Assembly (NCBI GenBank): GCA_964638035.1
Contig: CAZWXD010000018.1
Coordinates: forward strand, 3,343 to 67,342
Source of the DNA: JAGGAG01 sp964638035
Lineage (GTDB): Bacteria; Gemmatimonadota; Gemmatimonadetes; Gemmatimonadales; GWC2-71-9
Direction of reading: 5' to 3'
Length of the DNA stretch: 64,000 bases
Part shown: in pieces, positions 30,267 through 39,263 of the stretch
How the letters are laid out: the number at the start of each line of letters is the position of its first letter
Numbering within the stretch: the first letter of the stretch is position 1
Position numbers and translations under genes: made by a program
Notes under the pieces: model-generated
The model's input: the letters and a program-made list of their open reading frames with translations, nothing else
Told to the model about the DNA's origin: nothing
Databases searched by the model: none

Positions 30267-31270
30267 CGCACCCCGCATCCACCTGGGCGACGCCGCTTCG
30301 TTACACCATCCTGCTGCTGCTCCTCGCGGCAGCGGTGGTGGCCGGCATCCGACTGGGCTCGGTGGGGCTCGGCACACGCGACGTCATCGCCGCCCTGCTG
30401 GGCACTGGCGACCCGACCGCGCGTGCGATCGTCAGCGGCCTCCGGCTTCCGCGCGTAGCACTGGCCGCCGCCTGTGGCGCTGCCCTGGCACTCAGCGGCA
30501 CCACCTACCAGGCGCTCCTCCGCAACGCGCTCGCCGAACCCTGGATCCTCGGCATCTCCAGCGGGGCGGCGATCGGCGCCGTGGCCGCGACCATCTTCGG
30601 GCCACGCGCCTTCGGCCCCTGGGTCGTGCCCGCCAGCGCGTTTGCCGGGAGCATTGCGGCCATGCTCCTCGTGCTTCGCGTGGCACGCGTGGCCGGCCAG
30701 GTCCTGGACCGCCGCACCCTCCTCCTCGCCGGTGTCGTGGTCGGTGCCTTTGCCAACGCCATCATCCTCCTCTTCCTCACCTACTCGGACGCCGACTCGT
30801 TCCGCGCCGCCGTGTTCTGGATGATGGGGAGCCTCTCCGGGGCCACCTGGCCGCGCGTGCTGCTGCTCGGGGTGCCGCTCCTCCTCTGCGGCGTCGCCCT
30901 CTTCGGCCTGGCACGGGCCCTCGATGCCCTGAGCATCGGCGAGCCCACGGCGCTTGCCCTCGGCGTGCCGGTCGAGCGCGTGAAGTACCTCGCCTTCGGG
31001 CTGGCCTCGCTGCTCGCGGCGTTGACGGTGTCGGTGAGCGGCGTCATCGGGTTCGTGGGCCTGGTCGTGCCCCATGCCATCCGGCTGGCGTGGGGCAGCG
31101 CGCACCGCCACCTCCTGCCCGGAGCGGCACTGCTGGGCGCCACCTTCCTGGTGCTCGCTGACGCGGTCGCCCGCACCATCGCCGCGCCCATCGAGCTGCC
31201 CATCGGGGCGCTCACTGCCATCCTGGGCGTGCCGCTCTTCATTGTGCTCCTCAGGCGGTCCAGTGCCTGA
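30263..31270 (+). CDS. btuC: cobalamin ABC transporter permease BtuC
   Basis: A 335-residue FecCD-type permease with about ten membrane helices. Typical features: RLPRVALAAACGAALALSGTTYQALLRNALAEPWILGISSGAAIGA near the N-terminus (the RNPLAxP-like coupling helix), VFWMMGSLSGATWPRV in the middle, and the C-terminal GVIGFVGLVVPHAIRLAWG with GRxxP-like binding to the ATPase. The GTG start overlaps the btuF stop by four bases; its stop overlaps the ATPase gene by eight. Two copies form the channel with two BtuD subunits. Confidence 0.92.
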   Translation: MTHPASTWATPLRYTILLLLLAAAVVAGIRLGSVGLGTRDVIAALLGTGDPTARAIVSGLRLPRVALAAACGAALALSGTTYQALLRNALAEPWILGISSGAAIGAVAATIFGPRAFGPWVVPASAFAGSIAAMLLVLRVARVAGQVLDRRTLLLAGVVVGAFANAIILLFLTYSDADSFRAAVFWMMGSLSGATWPRVLLLGVPLLLCGVALFGLARALDALSIGEPTALALGVPVERVKYLAFGLASLLAALTVSVSGVIGFVGLVVPHAIRLAWGSAHRHLLPGAALLGATFLVLADAVARTIAAPIELPIGALTAILGVPLFIVLLRRSSA

Positions 31271-32081
31271 GCCGGTGTGGGAGGTCCGCGAGGCGTACTT
31301 CCGCCACCCCGGCGCCACGGCCCACGCGGTGGATGGCGTGACCTGCGAGGTCCCGTCGGGTGGCGTCACCGCCATCCTGGGCCCGAATGGCGCGGGCAAG
31401 TCCACGCTCATGCGCCTCCTCGCCGGGTTGCACCGCCCGGGTGCCGGGAGCGTGCTGTTCCACGGCCGCCCCGCCAGCGCGTGGCCACGGGCCGACCTCG
31501 CCCGGAGGGTCGGCTACGTGCCGCAAGGCGAAGAGGTGGTGTTCCCGATGCGCGTGCGCGAGGTCGCCGCCATGGGGCGCTACCCGCACCTTGGTCCATG
31601 GCGTGCCGAGGCCGCATCCGACCGCGCCATCGTTGATGGGGCGCTCGCCGCAGTACAGGCCCTCGAGTTCCGCGACCGCCCCTTCGCCACGCTGAGCGGT
31701 GGCGAGCAGCAGCGCGTCCGCATCGCCCGTGCCCTGGCACAGCAGGGCCGGGCCATGCTCCTCGACGAGCCCACGGCGGGGCTCGACGTGCGCCACGAGA
31801 TCGAGCTGTTCACCCTGCTGCGGCGGCTGGGACGCGGCGACCGCACCGTCGTGCTCGTGACGCACAACCTGCTCCTCGCGGCGCGCACGGCAGACCAGGT
31901 ACTGCTGCTGGACCGGGGACACCTTGCTGGCGCCGGCTCCCCCGCCGACGTCCTCACTGCGGAACGGCTCACGCAGGTCTACGGGTGGCCCATCGACGTG
32001 ACCCTGGCGCCCGATGCCACCGGCGCCATGCGTCCCGTGATCCTTCCACGGCTCGACCTTCCGGGGGGGAGTGCGGCATGA
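31263..32081 (+). CDS. btuD: cobalamin ABC transporter ATP-binding protein BtuD
   Basis: A 272-residue ABC ATPase that energises cobalamin import. Walker A GPNGAGKST near residue 41, Q-loop YVPQGEEVVF, signature LSGGEQQRVRIARALAQ near 142, Walker B MLLDEPTAGLDV near 165, and H-loop VLVTHNLLLAA. The family-specific spacing after Walker B and the long C-terminal part (GWPIDVTLAPDATGAM) fit the FepC/BtuD group. GTG 31263 overlaps btuC by eight bases and the stop overlaps the btuB start (ATGA). Confidence 0.92.
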   Translation: MPEPVWEVREAYFRHPGATAHAVDGVTCEVPSGGVTAILGPNGAGKSTLMRLLAGLHRPGAGSVLFHGRPASAWPRADLARRVGYVPQGEEVVFPMRVREVAAMGRYPHLGPWRAEAASDRAIVDGALAAVQALEFRDRPFATLSGGEQQRVRIARALAQQGRAMLLDEPTAGLDVRHEIELFTLLRRLGRGDRTVVLVTHNLLLAARTADQVLLLDRGHLAGAGSPADVLTAERLTQVYGWPIDVTLAPDATGAMRPVILPRLDLPGGSAA

Positions 32082-34252
32082 GGGCCGCGATCCTCGCAGC
32101 GGCCCTGCTCGGTGCCCACGGGTCCCTCCATGCGCAGTACGCGCCCGAGGTGCGCGGGCGGGTGGTGGACGCCGTCAGCGGGCTCGCCGTCGAGGGCGCC
32201 GACCTCCGGCTCGGGAATGGAGCGCGCATCCGGAGCGGCGCGGACGGCAGCTTCATCCTGCGGGCACTCCAGCCCGGTACCGTGGTGCTCGAGGCACGCG
32301 CGATCGGCTACGCGCCGGCGCACGAGCCGCTCGACCTGGCGAACGGGACCACCAGCATGGTGACGCTTGCCCTGGTGCCGGTGCCGGTGGAACTGGCTCC
32401 GATTGCGGTGCGAGCCGACGCGGACCTGCCGGCTGCGGGAGTCACGCGCATCGAGCGCGACGCGATCGAGGCGAGCGCCGCGCTCGACCTGGGCGAGCTG
32501 CTGCAGCGTGAGGCCGGCGCCGTCGTCGTCCGCACCGGCGGGCCTGGCTCACCGGCCACGATCTCGCTCCGTGGCTCCAGCAGCAACCAGGTGCTCGTCC
32601 TCCAGGATGGCGTGCCCCTCAACCAGGCCACGACCGGCGGCACCGACCTCTCGCAGGTGCGGCTCGACCAGGTGGAGCGGGTGACCATCCTGCGGGGAGC
32701 ACAGTCGGCACGGTACGGCGCCCGGGCGCTGGGCGGCGCCATCGCGATCGAGACCCGCCGCCCTTCCTCGACACAGGCCCGCGTGGGCGGCACGGCCGGG
32801 AGCTACGGCACCCGGGCGGTCGATGCCCGCCTGGGCACGGGCGGCACGGGCGCCTGGTCTGCTGCTGCGGGGGGCGAATGGAGCCGCTTTGGCGGTGATT
32901 TTCCCTATGCGGTGCCACCCGAGCGCGGTGGCGGCAGCGCCACCCGGCTCAACACCGATGCCACCGACATCGCCGCCGACGCATCGCTCGCATGGAACGC
33001 GACCGGTTCCGGCGTGCGCCTCCGCGGCGAGTTCTTCGACATGGACCGTGGCATGCCCGGCACGGTGATGCAGCCCTCGCTCACCGCACGGCAGCAGCAG
33101 CAGCGCTTCAGCGTGGGGCTCGACGGGCACTGGTCCCGTGGCGCGACCGCCGGCACGGCGAGCCTCGTGGTGCAGCGGCAGCAGGCGCACTTCAGCGATC
33201 CAGCGCCGCCGCTCACCCGGCCATACGACGAACGCAACCGCGCCACCACGGTGCAGGCCCTGGCCGACGCATCCCGCCGGGCCGGACCCGGCATGCTGGC
33301 GGTGGGCGGCGAGGTGCGCCGCGTGGCGATCACCGCGACGACACTCGCCCCCGGCGCACCCGAGGCCACGACCTACGCCGGCGCATGGGCCACGCTGGCC
33401 GTGCCCCTGGTGGCGACGGCGAGCACCGACCTGCGCTTCACGACGGGGGCGCGCATTGACCGCAATCCGGTTGGCTCAGGCACCTTCCTGTCGCCCGAGG
33501 CGGGCGTGGCGCTCCGGCACGACTGGTGGCAGGCGCAGGTGCGCTGGGCGCGCGCCTTCAGCCCGCCCTCCCTTGCCGACCTCTACTTCCAGGAGGGCGT
33601 GCGGGTCGAGCCCAACCCGGCTCTCGCACCGGAGCGCGTGCCGGGAGAGTGGACCGTCGCGCTCGCGGCCCATGACATCCCCCTGGGGCCGCTCACCGGC
33701 GAGGCCAGCCTCGACCTCTTCCAGGGTGACATCGACGGGATGATCCTCTGGTCCCCCGATTTCCAGTTCATCTGGAGCCCCGCGAACTTCGACGTGCGCC
33801 GCCGGGGCGGCGAGCTGGGCCTCCGGCTCGCGCCACGGCGCGGTGGCCTGCGCCTCTCGGGGGCCATCGCCCTGTCCGACGTGCAGTACCGCGGGCCCGT
33901 GCTGCAGGGCCAGGTGATCTACCGCCCGCGGTGGAGTGCCGTGGCCAACGCCGACGCCCCGGTGCTGGGCTTCGTGGCCGGGGCCTCATGGCGCTACCTG
34001 GGCGAGCGCCGCACCAGCGTCGGCACCGACCTCAACGCCCTGGCCCCGCTCCACCTTCTCGACCTGCGGATCACGCGCGCCCTGGCCCTCGGCCCCATGG
34101 GGCTCGAGGTGCGAGCCGTCCTGGAGAACGTGCTCAATGCCACAACCGGCATGCTGCCGGACTTTCCCCTCCCCGGCCGGATGTTCCGGCTGTCGCTTGG
34201 CCTTACCCATGCCCGAAACCAGGAGACTGCCCCTGATGTTGCCCCGCATTGA
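32078..34252 (+). CDS. btuB: TonB-dependent receptor BtuB-like, with carboxypeptidase-regulatory-like domain
   Basis: A 724-residue outer-membrane transporter. Residues 1-19 are a signal peptide (LLGAHGSLHAQ). A carboxypeptidase-regulatory-like domain at about 25-95 (EVRGRVVDAVSGLAVEGADLRLGNGARIR) precedes the plug (ALDLGELLQREAGAVVVRTGGPGSPATISLRGSSSNQVLVLQDGVPLN, about 130-240) and the beta-barrel. The C-terminus ends in a typical outer-membrane strand region, although the last residues (ARNQETAPDVAPH) extend past the final aromatic strand. Placement inside the riboswitch operon right after btuFCD assigns cobalamin (or cobinamide) as ligand. A TonB box is not clear. The 3-prime end overlaps the next gene by 17 bases. 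Confidence 0.9.
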   Translation: MRAAILAAALLGAHGSLHAQYAPEVRGRVVDAVSGLAVEGADLRLGNGARIRSGADGSFILRALQPGTVVLEARAIGYAPAHEPLDLANGTTSMVTLALVPVPVELAPIAVRADADLPAAGVTRIERDAIEASAALDLGELLQREAGAVVVRTGGPGSPATISLRGSSSNQVLVLQDGVPLNQATTGGTDLSQVRLDQVERVTILRGAQSARYGARALGGAIAIETRRPSSTQARVGGTAGSYGTRAVDARLGTGGTGAWSAAAGGEWSRFGGDFPYAVPPERGGGSATRLNTDATDIAADASLAWNATGSGVRLRGEFFDMDRGMPGTVMQPSLTARQQQQRFSVGLDGHWSRGATAGTASLVVQRQQAHFSDPAPPLTRPYDERNRATTVQALADASRRAGPGMLAVGGEVRRVAITATTLAPGAPEATTYAGAWATLAVPLVATASTDLRFTTGARIDRNPVGSGTFLSPEAGVALRHDWWQAQVRWARAFSPPSLADLYFQEGVRVEPNPALAPERVPGEWTVALAAHDIPLGPLTGEASLDLFQGDIDGMILWSPDFQFIWSPANFDVRRRGGELGLRLAPRRGGLRLSGAIALSDVQYRGPVLQGQVIYRPRWSAVANADAPVLGFVAGASWRYLGERRTSVGTDLNALAPLHLLDLRITRALALGPMGLEVRAVLENVLNATTGMLPDFPLPGRMFRLSLGLTHARNQETAPDVAPH

Positions 34253-35318
34253 CCGCCTGCTCGTTGCCGCCATCCTCCTTGCCGGCTGCAGCGATGATGA
34301 CACCCCCGACCGCACCTTCCTCGACGGGACGGAGTCCGACCCGGGCATCGCGATCTCGGTGGGCTCCATCGGGACCACCCTGCTGATGCTCCAGACCGGG
34401 AACCCCGACCAGCGCGTCGAGATCCCCCTGGGCACGAGCAGCGACATCACCGCCGTCGGCTTCTCGGTGCGGAACCGCATGGCAGCCGTCCCGCTGGGCA
34501 ATACCGCGAGCGTTGCCCTGGTGAACCTCGAGACGGCAACCATCGAGGGGTACTTCACCTTCCCCAGCGGCAACGCCACGGGATCGGCCTGGGTGGATGA
34601 CGAGACCGTCATCGCCTGCAACCAGCTCGCCGACCTGTGCGGCCGCTTCACCACGACCCAGGCCGGTGACGCGATGGACCTCACGGAGGCGCTTGCGCCC
34701 TTCCCCACGGCGGTGGTCGCGTCGGCTGGCCGGGTGTTCGTGGTCTCCGCCAACCTGGATGACTCCTACATGCCGGCCGGCCCCGGGGTGGTCAGCGAGC
34801 TCGATCCGGCCAGCCTCGACGTGGTCCGCACCTTCACCGTCGGCACCAACCCCCAGTACGGCGGCATCGGCAGTGATGGCAGGCTCTACGTCGTGAACAG
34901 CGGCGACTGGGGCATGGCCAACGGGTCGGTGAGCATCATCAACCTTGGCAGCAACGTGGTCGAGGAGGAGGTCACCGGCTTTGGTGACTTCCCCGGGCCG
35001 GTTGCCTTCGACAGCGACGGACGGTTGGCGGTATCGAGCTTCAGCTTCGGCAGCGTGGTGTGGGATGCGCAGACCGGCACCTTCGTGCGCGGCGCCGACA
35101 ACCCTGTCTGCGCTCCCGCAGCGAGCGGCTGCCGCGCCGCGAGTGACGGCGCGTTCGCACCGAACGGCAGGTTCTACCAGAGCTTCTTCGGCTCGGCGGC
35201 CGCGTCGCAACCCGCCTACTATTTCGTGTATGATGGCAGCACCTTTGCGCTCCAGGACAGCATCCCGGTCCCCCTCGGTCCCGCGGGCCTGCAGGTGCTT
35301 GATTTCTCCCATGACTGA
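34236..35318 (+). CDS. beta-propeller (YncE-like) surface lipoprotein, candidate BtuG-like B12 binder
   Basis: A 360-residue lipoprotein: signal RLLVAAILLAGCS, then a low-complexity acidic linker, then repeats of the YncE/seven-bladed propeller type, e.g. SVALVNLETATIEGYFTF, VVSELDPASLDVVRTFTVGTNPQYGGIGSDGRLYVVNSGDW, GSVSIINLGSNVVEEEVTGFGDFPGPVAFDSDGRLAVSSF, GSVVWDAQTGTFVRG. The overall design, a propeller lipoprotein encoded directly behind btuB, is that of BtuG in Bacteroidota, a very tight surface vitamin B12-binding protein that caps BtuB. Homology to BtuG itself cannot be shown here; the role is inferred from fold plus context. ATG 34236 lies inside the end of btuB, with AGGAG ten bases upstream, so it is co-transcribed. 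Two cysteine pairs may form disulfides. Confidence 0.7.
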   Translation: MLPRIDRLLVAAILLAGCSDDDTPDRTFLDGTESDPGIAISVGSIGTTLLMLQTGNPDQRVEIPLGTSSDITAVGFSVRNRMAAVPLGNTASVALVNLETATIEGYFTFPSGNATGSAWVDDETVIACNQLADLCGRFTTTQAGDAMDLTEALAPFPTAVVASAGRVFVVSANLDDSYMPAGPGVVSELDPASLDVVRTFTVGTNPQYGGIGSDGRLYVVNSGDWGMANGSVSIINLGSNVVEEEVTGFGDFPGPVAFDSDGRLAVSSFSFGSVVWDAQTGTFVRGADNPVCAPAASGCRAASDGAFAPNGRFYQSFFGSAAASQPAYYFVYDGSTFALQDSIPVPLGPAGLQVLDFSHD

Positions 35319-35333
35319 GGCCGGCCGGCGCGG

Positions 35334-35927
35334 GTGACGACCCTCTGGCTGGTGCGGCACGGCGTGGCGAGCGGCCAGGATGGCCGCCTCATCGGTCACC
35401 TCGACCTGCCCATCTCGCCAGAGGGCGAGGCAGCCATACGCCACCTCGTGCGGCCCGGGGGCGAGCGGCCCGCGCGCATCATCAGCAGCGACCTCGCACG
35501 CGCCCGGTCGAGCGCGGCGCTCCTGGCCGATGGGTGGGGCCTTCCGGTGGTGCATGACCAGCGCCTCCGGGAGATGAGCTTTGGCGACTGGGAGGGGATG
35601 ACCTTCGCCGAGGCGCTCATGGCGAGTGGCAGCGGGTTCCGGGACTGGGCCGCCGCGTGGAGCACGGCGCGCGTGCCGGGCGGCGAGGGCTTCATGGATG
35701 TGTGCCATCGGGTGGGAGCGTGGTGGCGGGAGGAAGGTGCTGCGCTCGAGGGCACCACGTGCATCGTGGGCCATGGGGGCTCGCTCCGCGCGCTCCTGGT
35801 GGAGGTCTTCCAGCGGCCGCCGCACCGGGCCTTCGAGTTCGCCTGCGACCACGCCCACGCGAGCGTCGTGCAGGTCACCGACGGGCGCGCCGAGCTGGTG
35901 CAGGCCAACGCACCACGGTTGCCCTGA
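35334..35927 (+). CDS. cobC: histidine phosphatase, probable alpha-ribazole phosphatase CobC
   Basis: A 197-residue member of the phosphoglycerate-mutase-like phosphatases. LWLVRHGVASGQDGRLIGHLDLPISPEG at the N-terminus has the catalytic histidine and the characteristic G-x-x-D/L loop; IISSDLARARSSAALLADGWGLPVVHDQRLREMSFGDWEG is the second block; TTCIVGHGGSLRALL holds the second histidine. Position at the end of a riboswitch-controlled B12 operon identifies it as CobC, which dephosphorylates alpha-ribazole 5-phosphate in assembly of the lower ligand during cobinamide salvage. Whether other nucleotide-loop genes exist is not visible. GTG 35334 follows GGCGCGG; spacing to the previous gene is 15 bases. 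Confidence 0.82.
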   Translation: MTTLWLVRHGVASGQDGRLIGHLDLPISPEGEAAIRHLVRPGGERPARIISSDLARARSSAALLADGWGLPVVHDQRLREMSFGDWEGMTFAEALMASGSGFRDWAAAWSTARVPGGEGFMDVCHRVGAWWREEGAALEGTTCIVGHGGSLRALLVEVFQRPPHRAFEFACDHAHASVVQVTDGRAELVQANAPRLP

Positions 35928-35933
35928 GCGAGG

Positions 35934-38900
35934 TCAGTGGAAGTCGTGCCGCCGGGCGTGTTCCGCGCCCAGCGGGGCGTCCAGCACCTGGAACTCCTTC
36001 CCCCGCACGTTCACCACGCCCCCTTCCACCTGCAACGCTCCCCGCACCAGCAGCAGCGGGCTCCGTGCGATCAGCAGCGCCTGCGGCTCGTAGCGCTTCG
36101 GCGTGACCACCACGTTGACGTGCCCTGTTTCGTCCTCCAGGGTGAGGAAGACGAATCCCTTCGCCGTGCCCGGCCGCTGGCGACAGATGACGAGGCCGGC
36201 AACCAGCACCGTGCCCCCGTTCCTGCACGACGCCCCCGGCCCGTTGCCCGACCCGGTCGGGGATCCCGGGGCGCGCAGCTCCGCCGCTGTCAGCACGCCC
36301 AGCCGCCGCATCTCCGTCCGCAGGTGCGCCATCGGGTGGCCATTGAGCGAGAGCGCCGTCATCCGGTAGTCGGCCTCGGTGAGCTCGTACGGGCTCATCG
36401 CCGGCAGGGCGCACGGTGGCCCCGGTCGTGGGTGTTTCCCCGGATCCAGTGGTCCCGCGCGGCCTCGCGCCGCAGCGAGCACCTCCCAGAGCGCCGCGCG
36501 CCGGCGGCGATCCACCGGCTCGTGCGGCACCAGGGCATCGAGTGCGCCTGACTCCGCCAGCGCGCGGAGCGATCCGCGGTCGAGCCCCGTGCGTGCCACC
36601 ACGTCGGCGATGGAGGTGAACGGCCCCGCCGCGAGGGCGGATTCGTACTTCTCCCTCGCGGCGCCGCCCAGGCCACGAATGGAGCGGAGGCCCAGGCGCA
36701 CGGCCGGCGCCCCGGCTCGCCCGGTCGCCTGGGCCGGCTCCCGTTCCAGCGACGCATCCCACCGGCTCCGGGTCACGTCCACTGGCCGCACCGCCACCCC
36801 GTGCCGCCGCGCGTCCTCGATGAGGGTGCCCGGCGAGTAGAACCCCATCGGCTGGGCGTTGAGGATCGCGGCGGTGTACTCCGGCGCGTAGTAGTGCCGG
36901 AGGTACGCCGAGGCGTAGACCAGCAGGGCGAAGCTCGCCGCGTGCGACTCGGGGAAGCCATAGTCGGCAAAGGCATTGATCTGCTGGTAGATCCGCCTGG
37001 CGGTGTCGGCATCGATGCCGTTCTGCGCCATCCCCTGCACGAGCTCACCGGCGACCTGGGCCATCCGCTCGCGCGACCGCTTGTGTCCCATCGCGCGGCG
37101 CAGCTCGTCCGCCTGCCGCGGGGTGAAGCCTGCCGCGGTGATCGCCACCTGCATGCCCTGCTCCTGGAAGAGCGGGATGCCGAGCGTGCGCCGGAGCACT
37201 GGCTCGAGCATCGGGTGGGGATAGGTCACCTCCTCCTCGCCCGCGCGACGGCGGAGGTAGGGGTGCACCATGTCGCCCTGGATCGGCCCCGGGCGGATCA
37301 GCGCCACCTCCACCACCAGGTCGTAGAAGCAGCGTGGCCGCATCCGCGGCAGCGTGTTCTGCTGTGCCCGGCTCTCCACCTGGAAGAGCCCGATCGTGTC
37401 GGCGCGGCAGAGGTCGTCGTACACCGCCGGGTCGTCGGGTGGCAGCGACGCCAGGGTGAGCGACACGCCGCGCGCCTGGCGGATGTAGAGCAGGCAGTCC
37501 TGCAGCAGCGTCAGCATCCCGAGGCCCAGCAGGTCGATCTTGATGAGGCCCACCGGGTCGAGGTCGTCCTTCTCCCACTGGATGACGGTGCGGCCGGGCA
37601 TCGAGGCGGGCTCGATCGGCACCACCCGCGAGAGTGGCTCGCGCGTGAGGATGAACCCGCCCACGTGGATGGACCGGTGCCGCGGCAGCTGGTGCAGCCC
37701 CTCCACCAGGTCGGGCAGCAGTGCCACCCGCGGGTCGGCGGGATCGAGCCCCGCCTTCACCAGGATGGGCACCTCGCCAGTCGAGCCCAGCATGGAGGTG
37801 GCCGGGTTCCGCCGCTCGACGTGGTCGGGAACGGTGTGGGGGTCGGTGTAGCCGGCATGTTGCCCCCCGCCCCGCAGTGCCCCGGCGGTGGCGCGGGCGC
37901 TGAACCGGTCGCTGAAGGCCGCCAGCGCACCGGCCTGCTCCACCGTGAACCCCAGGGCCCGCGCCGTGTCGCGCACGGCGCTGCGGCCGCGCCAGGTGAT
38001 CTGCTCGCACACCATGGCCGCGTGCTCCCGCCCGTAGCGGTCGTACACGTACTGGATCACCCGCTCGCGCTCCCGGTGCGCAATGTCGAGGTCGATGTCG
38101 GGCGGCTCGCGCCGGCCCTCGCTCAGGAAGCGCTCGAACAGCAGCGTCATGCGCACCGGGTCCACCGCGGTGATGCCCAGGCAATAGCACACGGCAGAGT
38201 TGGCGGCACTCCCCCGTCCCTGGCAGAGGATCCCGTTCCGGGCCGCGAAGCGGACGATGTCCCAGACGATGAGGAAGAACCCCGCGAGCCCGAGCCGGGC
38301 GATGACGCCCAGCTCGTGCGCGAGCTGCGTGCGGTGTGCCCCCGACAGGGCGCCGGCCAGTCGCTCCCCTGCACCCTGCATCACCAGCCGGGCCAGGTAC
38401 TCGTCGGCGCTCACGCCGGGCGGGAGGGGAAAATCAGGCAGCGAGGGCCGCAGTTCCTCCAGCCGGAAGGTGCACCGCTCCGCCACGGCGAGGGTGGCCG
38501 CGAGTCCTTCGGGTGCATGGCGCCATCGGGCCTGCAGTTCGGCGGGCGACTTGAGGTACCACTCGTCACTGGGCCGGAGGCGGGTGCCCATCCGGTCCAG
38601 CGGCAACCCATGCCGCAGCGCGGTGAGGACGTCGTGGATCCGGCGGTCCCGGCGCTGCAGGTACAGCACCTCGTTGCTCACGATCCACGGCACGCCGAGG
38701 TACCGGGCCAGGTGCACCAGGCCGGCCACCACCTCCCGCTCCTCGGGAAGGCCATGGTCCCAGCACTCGATGACCAGCCGGTCGCCGAAGATGTCGTGCA
38801 GGCGGGTGGCATGCGCCCGTGCGCCGGCCGCATCGCCGGTGGCGAGGCGCGCGGCCACCAGGCCCCGGGGGCCGCCGGTGAGGGCGATGAGCCCGTCGGC

Positions 38901-39263
38901 ATGGCGGGCGAGCAGCTCCAGCGACACGACCGGCTCGCCCCGGGGTGCGTCCATGCGGGCGCGGGTGATGAGCGTGCACAGGTTGCCGTACCCGGCGGGC
39001 GACGTGGCCAGCAGCACCAGCGGGGCACGATACGCGGGATCCACATCCACCTCCGCACCCACGATCGCGCCCACCTTCCGCTCTCGCCCCGCCTCGGCGA
39101 AGCGCACGATGCCGCCCAGGTCGTGCCGGTCGGTGAGGGCGAGCGCGGGAAGGCCCAGGTCGGCGGCCCGCTCCACCAGGGCCTCGGGAGTGGACGCCCC
39201 GTCGAGGAGGGAGAAGCAGGAGTGGCAGTGGAGCTCGGCGTAGGAGGACGGAGGGTTGTGCAC
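35934..39263 (-). CDS. dnaE2: error-prone DNA polymerase III alpha subunit DnaE2
   Basis: A 1109-residue C-family polymerase of the DnaE2 (ImuC) branch that carries out translesion synthesis as part of a mutasome with ImuA' and ImuB. N-terminal PHP domain: AELHCHSCFSLLDGASTPEALV and LTDRHDLGG. The palm includes GRGSAANSAVCYCLGIT, PPDIDLDIAHRERERVIQYVY with two catalytic aspartates, and IKIDLLGLGMLTLLQ with the third. Late parts include GLFQVESRAQQNTLPRMRP, PLFQEQGMQVAI and a C-terminal OB-fold (VLVAGLVICRQRPGTAKGFVFLTLEDETG). The GTG start is directly after the ImuB stop (TGAGTG), so it is translationally linked. It is the last gene of the cassette and ends six bases from cobC on the other strand. 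Confidence 0.95.
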   Translation of the reverse strand: MHNPPSSYAELHCHSCFSLLDGASTPEALVERAADLGLPALALTDRHDLGGIVRFAEAGRERKVGAIVGAEVDVDPAYRAPLVLLATSPAGYGNLCTLITRARMDAPRGEPVVSLELLARHADGLIALTGGPRGLVAARLATGDAAGARAHATRLHDIFGDRLVIECWDHGLPEEREVVAGLVHLARYLGVPWIVSNEVLYLQRRDRRIHDVLTALRHGLPLDRMGTRLRPSDEWYLKSPAELQARWRHAPEGLAATLAVAERCTFRLEELRPSLPDFPLPPGVSADEYLARLVMQGAGERLAGALSGAHRTQLAHELGVIARLGLAGFFLIVWDIVRFAARNGILCQGRGSAANSAVCYCLGITAVDPVRMTLLFERFLSEGRREPPDIDLDIAHRERERVIQYVYDRYGREHAAMVCEQITWRGRSAVRDTARALGFTVEQAGALAAFSDRFSARATAGALRGGGQHAGYTDPHTVPDHVERRNPATSMLGSTGEVPILVKAGLDPADPRVALLPDLVEGLHQLPRHRSIHVGGFILTREPLSRVVPIEPASMPGRTVIQWEKDDLDPVGLIKIDLLGLGMLTLLQDCLLYIRQARGVSLTLASLPPDDPAVYDDLCRADTIGLFQVESRAQQNTLPRMRPRCFYDLVVEVALIRPGPIQGDMVHPYLRRRAGEEEVTYPHPMLEPVLRRTLGIPLFQEQGMQVAITAAGFTPRQADELRRAMGHKRSRERMAQVAGELVQGMAQNGIDADTARRIYQQINAFADYGFPESHAASFALLVYASAYLRHYYAPEYTAAILNAQPMGFYSPGTLIEDARRHGVAVRPVDVTRSRWDASLEREPAQATGRAGAPAVRLGLRSIRGLGGAAREKYESALAAGPFTSIADVVARTGLDRGSLRALAESGALDALVPHEPVDRRRRAALWEVLAAARGRAGPLDPGKHPRPGPPCALPAMSPYELTEADYRMTALSLNGHPMAHLRTEMRRLGVLTAAELRAPGSPTGSGNGPGASCRNGGTVLVAGLVICRQRPGTAKGFVFLTLEDETGHVNVVVTPKRYEPQALLIARSPLLLVRGALQVEGGVVNVRGKEFQVLDAPLGAEHARRHDFH

